DNA from: Methanofollis sp. UBA420
Lineage (GTDB): Archaea > Halobacteriota > Methanomicrobia > Methanomicrobiales > Methanofollaceae
Direction of reading: 5' to 3'
NCBI RefSeq assembly: GCF_002498315.1
Contig: NZ_DAGX01000002.1
Location: forward strand, 558,313 to 622,312
DNA: 64,000 bases
The translations under genes and the position numbers were made by a program. This document shows, one piece after another, positions 60,849 through 64,000 of the stretch (positions are counted from its first letter, which is position 1; every line of letters starts with the position of its first letter). The notes under the pieces were generated by a model that was given only the letters and a program-made list of their open reading frames with translations, searched no databases and had not been told where the DNA came from.

Positions 60849-62189
60849 ATGGCGATCCACCCGATAGACTACCGGTACGGCACTCCGGAGATGAAGGCCG
60901 TCTGGGGCGAAGAGAACCGGTTCAGGTGCATAGTGGCGGCGGAGGTCGCGCTTGCACAGGCCGAGGCGGCGTGCGGCGTGATCCCGGCCGATGCCGCGGC
61001 GACGATCAAGGAGTGCGCGGGAGAGGCCACCCTCGCACGGGCGAACGAGATCGAGGCCGAGATCAACCACGACATGATGGCCGTCGTCAAGGCCGTCACC
61101 GAGGTCTGCGGCGACGCCGGGCGCTGGATCCACTTCGGCGCCACCTCGAACGACATCCTGGACACGGCCACCGGCCTCCAGATGAAGGCGGCGATGGACC
61201 TGGTCGAGGAGAAACTCCAGAAACTCCTCGCGGTCCTCCTCCGCCGCGCCGAGGAGACGAAGAACCTCGTCTGCGTGGCCCGCACCCACGGCCAGCACGG
61301 CGTGCCGACGACCTACGGCCTGCGGTTTGCGATCTGGGCGAGCGAGGTCGGCAGGCACATCGAGCGCCTCCGCGAGATGCGGCCCAGAGTTGCGGTCGGC
61401 CAGCTCACCGGCGCCGTCGGGACGCAGGCGGCCCTGGGCATGAAGGGGCTTGAAGTGCAGCCCGCGATGATGGCGTACCTCGGCCTCTCGGCCGTCGACG
61501 TCTCCAACCAGGTGATCTCCCGCGACCGGTATGCGGAGTACGTCCTCTTCCTGGCGAACATGGCCACCACCCTGGACAAGATCGGGGTCGAGATCAGGTC
61601 GCTCCAGAGGACAGAGATCGCCGAGGTCGAGGAGGCCTTCGGCAAGAAGCAGGTCGGGTCCTCGACGATGCCCCACAAGAGGAACCCGATCAAGAGCGAG
61701 CAGGTCTGCGGCCTCGCCCGCATCGTCCGCTCGATGGTCGAACCCGCCCTCCAGAACAACACCCTCTGGGACGAGCGCGACCTCACCAACTCCTCCTGCG
61801 AGAGGGTGGTCTTCCCCGAGGCCTCGGTCCTCGCGGACCACATCCTCAACGTGATGACCCGCGTCCTCGACCGCCTGAACATCAGGGAGGAGAACATCAG
61901 GAAGAACCTCGACCTCCTCCACGGCGTGAACCTGGCCGAGTCGGTGATGATCGAACTGACCCGGCGGGGCATGGGCAGGCAGGACGCCCACGAGGCCGTC
62001 CGTGTGGCGAGCATGACCGCCCTCGCGGAGAAGAGGAGCATCGCCGGCGTCCTCGAAGAGAACCCAAAGGTCGCGGCTGTCCTCTCCTCCGAAGAGATCG
62101 CCGTCCTTCTCAACCCTGACAACTACATCGGCACCGCGGTCGAGCAGGTCGAGTGCGTCGTCGAAAAACTCAGGCCCCTCTCGGCCTGA
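60849..62189 (+). CDS. purB: Adenylosuccinate lyase
   Basis: The 446-residue product starts at ATG 60849 (MAIHPIDYRYGTPEMKAVWGE). It has the aspartase/fumarase-fold signature GSSTMPHKRNPIKSEQ (catalytic Ser loop), the His of ATSNDILDTATGLQ and a RTHGQHGVPTTYG motif. It splits adenylosuccinate and SAICAR in purine synthesis. Length and motifs match euryarchaeal PurB. TTTTATCGCC (about 60810) is a weak TATA-like candidate. A T-run follows the stop (TATCTTTTTTCGG, 62191-62203). Confidence 0.97.
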   Translation: MAIHPIDYRYGTPEMKAVWGEENRFRCIVAAEVALAQAEAACGVIPADAAATIKECAGEATLARANEIEAEINHDMMAVVKAVTEVCGDAGRWIHFGATSNDILDTATGLQMKAAMDLVEEKLQKLLAVLLRRAEETKNLVCVARTHGQHGVPTTYGLRFAIWASEVGRHIERLREMRPRVAVGQLTGAVGTQAALGMKGLEVQPAMMAYLGLSAVDVSNQVISRDRYAEYVLFLANMATTLDKIGVEIRSLQRTEIAEVEEAFGKKQVGSSTMPHKRNPIKSEQVCGLARIVRSMVEPALQNNTLWDERDLTNSSCERVVFPEASVLADHILNVMTRVLDRLNIREENIRKNLDLLHGVNLAESVMIELTRRGMGRQDAHEAVRVASMTALAEKRSIAGVLEENPKVAAVLSSEEIAVLLNPDNYIGTAVEQVECVVEKLRPLSA

Positions 62190-62650
62190 AATATCTTTTT
62201 TCGGCTCTGGAAACATATTCTCCAATGACCCCTTAGCCGGAGGTGGTCGGCACGGACGATGAGGTACGACCCACCCCCGGATATGGCTAAATTGCCCCAG
62301 GTTTCAAGAACAAAGTCCCTCATCAGGGACCATTCTGGGCGTCTTTTCCGATCAAACCATAGAGACGTTTTTTCATGCAACGCATCGAGGGAACCGGGTC
62401 TTTCCCGGCCCCCCGAGCCAGCGTATGATTGCAGGTAATATCAAACATCATGGACGTCCGGTACTCCTGCGATAAGGGCAAGAAAAGAGACGGGATTATG
62501 GCGGATTTCAGGAGACCCGGCTCTGTTGAATCCTCATTTTTTTGCCAGGGTGGCTCTTCTGATCACTCACGTCCCTTCTGGTGAGCCGGTGCATTTCCAG
62601 GGCCATTTCATCGAGTGGGAAGAGTTGTTGGGCCGGAAAAAAGAAGGGGT
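62190..62650. other. Convergent intergenic gap
   Basis: After the purB terminator-like T-run (62194-62200; the CTTTTTTCGGCTCTG block also occurs at 32172), about 450 bases separate it from the PEGA gene end. Frames in both strands are short and lack domains. GTTTTTTCATG (62369-62378) may be part of the surface-gene terminator. Nothing else is recognised. Confidence 0.4.
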
Positions 62651-64000
62651 CTATCCCCGCCTTCCCCTGAGGAGGAGGGCGGCACCGGCTGCAAGGACCG
62701 CAAGCCCGAAGGGGAGGGGGCTCTGCTGCGGCGTGGTGGCCGTGGCGGCGGGGGTCGTGACCGGGAGTGCGGTCGCGGTCACGGTCGGCGTCACGGTCGC
62801 GGTCGCCGTCGTCTCAGGCCCGGACTCTGCGATCCCGATCGCGAAGAGGGAGAAGCCGGGGCTCTCGGCGGTGAAGGAGTAGCCGTACGCGTCCTCGCCG
62901 ACGAGATGGGTCGGGAGGGCGTGCCAGGCGCCGTCGTGATACCGATACAGCACCACGTCTTCGGGGGCGAAACCCTTCGCTTCCAGCCATGACTTCGGGA
63001 CGGTGAAGTTCAGGGACGCACCCGCGAGGGCGGCGTCCGTGGTGCGGTACAGGGTCACTTCGTCGTATTCATAGACCGCACCGGCCGGGGCATCGACGCC
63101 CGAGGGCAGGCCTCTCTTCTCCACGGTGAGGAGGACTTCAGGGATCGTCTCCCCGGCGGTCACTCCCACTTCATAGATCGCGGAGTTCTGCACTGCGAAG
63201 GAGGCGTGACCGCCTGTCGGGATGTTGCTCGCCGTACCGGCCGAGACATCGGAGTGACCGCCGCCGGAACTGGGGGAATGGGGCGTCTGTGTCGGCGTCG
63301 GCGTTGGCGTCGGCGTTGGCGTCGGCACCGGTTGCAGGGAGAAGGAAAGGGGTGCGTTCGGGCCAGAGACGACCGTCACCGTCTTTTCGGCGGGGGTCAC
63401 GTACCCTGCAAGGGAGACGGTGATCGTGTGGTCGCCGACAGGGAGGTAGAGGAAGGTGTCGGTTGTGCGGGTGGTATTCACGCCGTCCACATGGACGGAC
63501 GCACCGGCAGGCGTCGAGGAGACTGCCACCGTCCCGCCGTACACCAGCGGGAGGGCGTCGGTGCCGAGGTTCGGGATCTCCAGCGTCTGATCGCAGATGC
63601 CGTCGAAGTCCGCGTCCGCACACCACTCCGAGATGTTCCGGGCGGGGTCAGTCAGCCAGAGGTTGCCGCCGAGGTACGGCCCGCCCGCGATGTTCGTGCC
63701 GGCGGTGCGGGTGGCGTTGAGGACGCCGGTGGAGTTTTCTGCAAAGATGTTGGTGGGGTTGTCGAAGCGACAGTTGGTGATGACGGCACCGGTGGAACTG
63801 ATGAAGAACGCACCACCGCCGCCGTTCGTTGCCGTGTTGTTCGTGAAGGTCGTGTGTGTCAGGACGGCACCGGTGGAAGACTCGAAATACGCACCGCCAC
63901 CGATCCGTGCTGCCGTGTTGTTCTCAAAGGTGGTGTTTGTCAGGGCGGCATTGTGGGACGCCGCGAAATACGTACCGCCGCCGCCGTTCGTTGCCGTGTT
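62651..64000 (-). CDS. PEGA/beta-helix surface protein (N-terminus beyond window)
   Basis: The frame is open to base 64000, giving 449 residues of a partial protein. The visible order mirrors the protein at 32318: beta-helix rungs (NTTFENNTAARIGGGAYF, THTTFTNNTATNGGGGAF), the conserved GGPYLGGNLWL / WCADADFDGICD block, one PEGA module (SSTPAGASVHVDGVNTT...), a PTPTPT linker, an Ig-like region with DEVTLYRTTDAALAGA, and a C-terminal anchor (LPFGLAVLAAGAALLL, RGRRG). It has one PEGA unit where the relative has six. Extracellular adhesion or S-layer association is likely. Confidence 0.88.
   Translation of the reverse strand, partial: NTATNGGGGTYFAASHNAALTNTTFENNTAARIGGGAYFESSTGAVLTHTTFTNNTATNGGGGAFFISSTGAVITNCRFDNPTNIFAENSTGVLNATRTAGTNIAGGPYLGGNLWLTDPARNISEWCADADFDGICDQTLEIPNLGTDALPLVYGGTVAVSSTPAGASVHVDGVNTTRTTDTFLYLPVGDHTITVSLAGYVTPAEKTVTVVSGPNAPLSFSLQPVPTPTPTPTPTPTQTPHSPSSGGGHSDVSAGTASNIPTGGHASFAVQNSAIYEVGVTAGETIPEVLLTVEKRGLPSGVDAPAGAVYEYDEVTLYRTTDAALAGASLNFTVPKSWLEAKGFAPEDVVLYRYHDGAWHALPTHLVGEDAYGYSFTAESPGFSLFAIGIAESGPETTATATVTPTVTATALPVTTPAATATTPQQSPLPFGLAVLAAGAALLLRGRRG

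Noticed and set aside
1..64000. tRNA, rRNA, insertion sequence or integrase genes
   Set aside because: None of the hallmarks (T-loop/anticodon patterns, DDE transposase, tyrosine recombinase) was found by reading; a covariance search would be decisive.

Overview
The window reads as a high-GC chromosome segment from a methanogenic euryarchaeon, most likely Methanomicrobiales (Methanofollis/Methanoculleus-like; inferred from gene content, not from a search). Archaeal hallmarks are ABCE1, Pelota, RqcH, two PAN-type ATPases, MBF1, archaeosine genes (tgtA, arcS), an archaeal RNase P RNA, a phosphomevalonate dehydratase small subunit, PGF-CTERM/PEGA surface proteins and many starts lying about 27 nt downstream of TATA-like boxes.

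Layout. 1-8076 is an accessory block: two TetR regulators (one cut by the window edge) plus a TetR relic, a truncated methyltransferase, a small Cys-rich protein, a condensation-domain acyltransferase, an alpha/beta hydrolase, an amidohydrolase, an isoprenylcysteine-methyltransferase-like membrane protein and an iron-sulfur flavoprotein. 8199-13470 is a ribosome recycling/rescue block (ABCE1, EMC6-like, RqcH, Pelota). 13455-15854 holds a multi-repeat membrane protein divergent from a membrane-tethered LolA-like/winged-helix regulator. 15875-24119 is housekeeping: FKBP, CYTH, metallophosphoesterase, B12/radical SAM, PMDh-S, two PANs, MBF1, TPI, HTH-CBS. 24587-32144 has a PGF-CTERM lipoprotein, rnpB (minus strand, not a protein gene), AMMECR1, tgtA-arcS and an NfnAB-type flavoprotein pair with a methyltransferase. 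32318-37798 encodes a large PEGA/beta-helix surface protein and a PGF-CTERM beta-propeller. 38011-44706 has GHMP/DUF2148, radical SAM-HhH, transglutaminase-like and a three-gene glycan operon. 44878-50938 is housekeeping (pyrD-pyrK, mobA, ketopantoate reductase, ogt, Rad3/XPD-type helicase), followed by mscS.

The most striking region is 52017-59948: a tightly packed operon of bacterial-type acetyl-CoA synthase (acsB), both corrinoid/iron-sulfur protein subunits (acsD, acsC), the reductive activator (acsV), a MetE-C-terminal-like protein that looks like a core (folate-independent) methionine synthase, and a CooC/AcsF ATPase. No CO dehydrogenase subunit and no AcsE methyltransferase are present in the window. 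The operon looks like a laterally acquired Wood-Ljungdahl carbonyl-branch module in a methanogen, possibly wired to methionine synthesis. purB and a second, partial PEGA/beta-helix surface protein close the window.

No tRNA, rRNA, CRISPR array, intact insertion sequence or integrase was seen.
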